The notes under the pieces are model-generated. The model was not told the DNA's origin. It saw only the letters and a program-made list of their open reading frames with translations, and searched no databases. A stretch of 6,433 nucleotides of DNA from QHWK01 sp035315685 (lineage in GTDB: Bacteria; Acidobacteriota; Vicinamibacteria; Vicinamibacterales; CAVVIG01). Where the stretch lies: assembly GCA_035315685.1 (NCBI GenBank), contig DATFXR010000701.1, positions 1-6,433 of the forward strand, given 5' to 3'. Positions 5,860 through 6,433 of this stretch are shown here, piece by piece (within the stretch, counting starts at the first letter, position 1; each line of letters starts with the position of its first letter). Both the position numbers and the translations under genes were made by a program.

Positions 5860-6433
5860 ACTGTTGCCGCGTGCGCGGAGCGAACTGGGCGAGCAGCCGC
5901 CGGTACTCCGGATCCTCGACGCGCTCGTTGGCGCCGCCGGTGACGACACGCAGCATGCGGCGTGCCTGGCTGCGTTCGGGCGACTCGTCGGGCGCGTCGG
6001 CGGCGCGCGTGAATCGCGTCAGGTACTCGCGCAACCGGCTCAGATTCGCATCATGCCGGCTCACGTCACCCAGGCCGGCTTCGAGGCCGGCGATCTCATC
6101 GAGCACGCGGATTTCCGCATCGTCGTTCGAACGCTCGCGAGACAGCGCCTTTTTGACCTCCGGCTGGCGCGTCAGTTCGCGTGCGCGCGCCGTTTCCGCC
6201 GCCACGTCGCGGAGGCCTTTGAAGTCGTCGGCCAGCGCTTCGAGCAGATGAACGGTCCCGGCGGCGTCTGTCGAGTCGGCGATCCGCTTCCGCCGCTTCT
6301 CCAGAAGCCGATCGATCAGCGCTTCGTCTTTCGACTTCCGACCTGCCTTCATCGCCTGCAACTCCATCCATTCGACGGCGTCGAGCGCGACCGAGTCGGG
6401 CGGCAGCGTGTGCCCGCCGTTGAAGACCTCGAG
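5858..6433 (-). CDS. C-terminal part of a probable alpha/beta hydrolase (esterase-like) with a helical extension; 5' end outside the window
   Basis: The frame is open to the right edge, so the 191 residues seen are the C-terminus of a longer protein. The ATG at 6367 is internal: 22 in-frame codons precede it with no stop. The first visible residues, LEVFNGGHTLPPDSVALDAVEWMEL, resemble the end of an alpha/beta hydrolase fold. There GGH (fragment residues 6-8) would carry the catalytic histidine, followed by the final helix ending in EWMELQAM. About 160 further residues have no recognised motif. They are charged and predicted helical (KSKDEALIDRLLEKRRKRIAD, later EDPEYRRLLAQF near the end), with no cysteine or transmembrane segment in the visible part. 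This could be a dienelactone-hydrolase or carboxylesterase-like enzyme, but the nucleophile and substrate region are not visible, nor is any signal peptide. The stop codon overlaps the outer arm of the neighbouring repeat. Hydrolase assignment is moderate; the frame is solid. Confidence 0.7.
   Translation of the reverse strand, partial: LEVFNGGHTLPPDSVALDAVEWMELQAMKAGRKSKDEALIDRLLEKRRKRIADSTDAAGTVHLLEALADDFKGLRDVAAETARARELTRQPEVKKALSRERSNDDAEIRVLDEIAGLEAGLGDVSRHDANLSRLREYLTRFTRAADAPDESPERSQARRMLRVVTGGANERVEDPEYRRLLAQFAPRTRQQ

Overview
The window is GC-rich bacterial chromosome with five protein-coding genes and compact spacers. An Oar-like TonB-dependent receptor with an N-terminal carboxypeptidase-regulatory-like domain, a di-heme oxidoreductase, an exported MsrA, an esterase with a helical C-terminal extension, and dyad-symmetric intergenic repeats together suggest an Acidobacteriota-type Gram-negative genome, perhaps Vicinamibacteria-like. 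That assignment is inference from gene style, since no marker gene is present. Signal peptides and the outer-membrane receptor show a diderm cell.

Layout: 12-215 (+) is a small TOBE/Mop molybdate-binding protein. 276-3608 (+) is a large TonB-dependent outer-membrane receptor. 3609-3698 is a spacer between convergent genes, filled by a 59-nt inverted repeat. 3699-4367 (-) is an exported peptide methionine sulfoxide reductase, MsrA, with a single cysteine. 4368-4488 is a divergent intergenic region. 4489-5676 (+) is an exported di-heme c-type cytochrome of the DUF1111/DHOR family. 5677-5857 is a second convergent spacer, filled by a nested inverted-repeat element whose core is a relative of the first repeat. 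5858-6433 (-) is the C-terminal part of a gene that runs off the right edge; its first visible residues look like the catalytic-His region of an alpha/beta hydrolase.

The genes do not form an obvious operon or pathway. The strand changes at each gene from the receptor onwards, which implies mostly single-gene transcription units. The tightest functional link is the divergent msrA/di-heme cytochrome pair, both predicted to be exported redox proteins. I found no defence system, CRISPR array, transposase, tRNA or rRNA. The most notable non-coding signal is the pair of related dyad repeats, each placed exactly between convergently transcribed genes, the second nested inside arms made of 7-nt tandem units.
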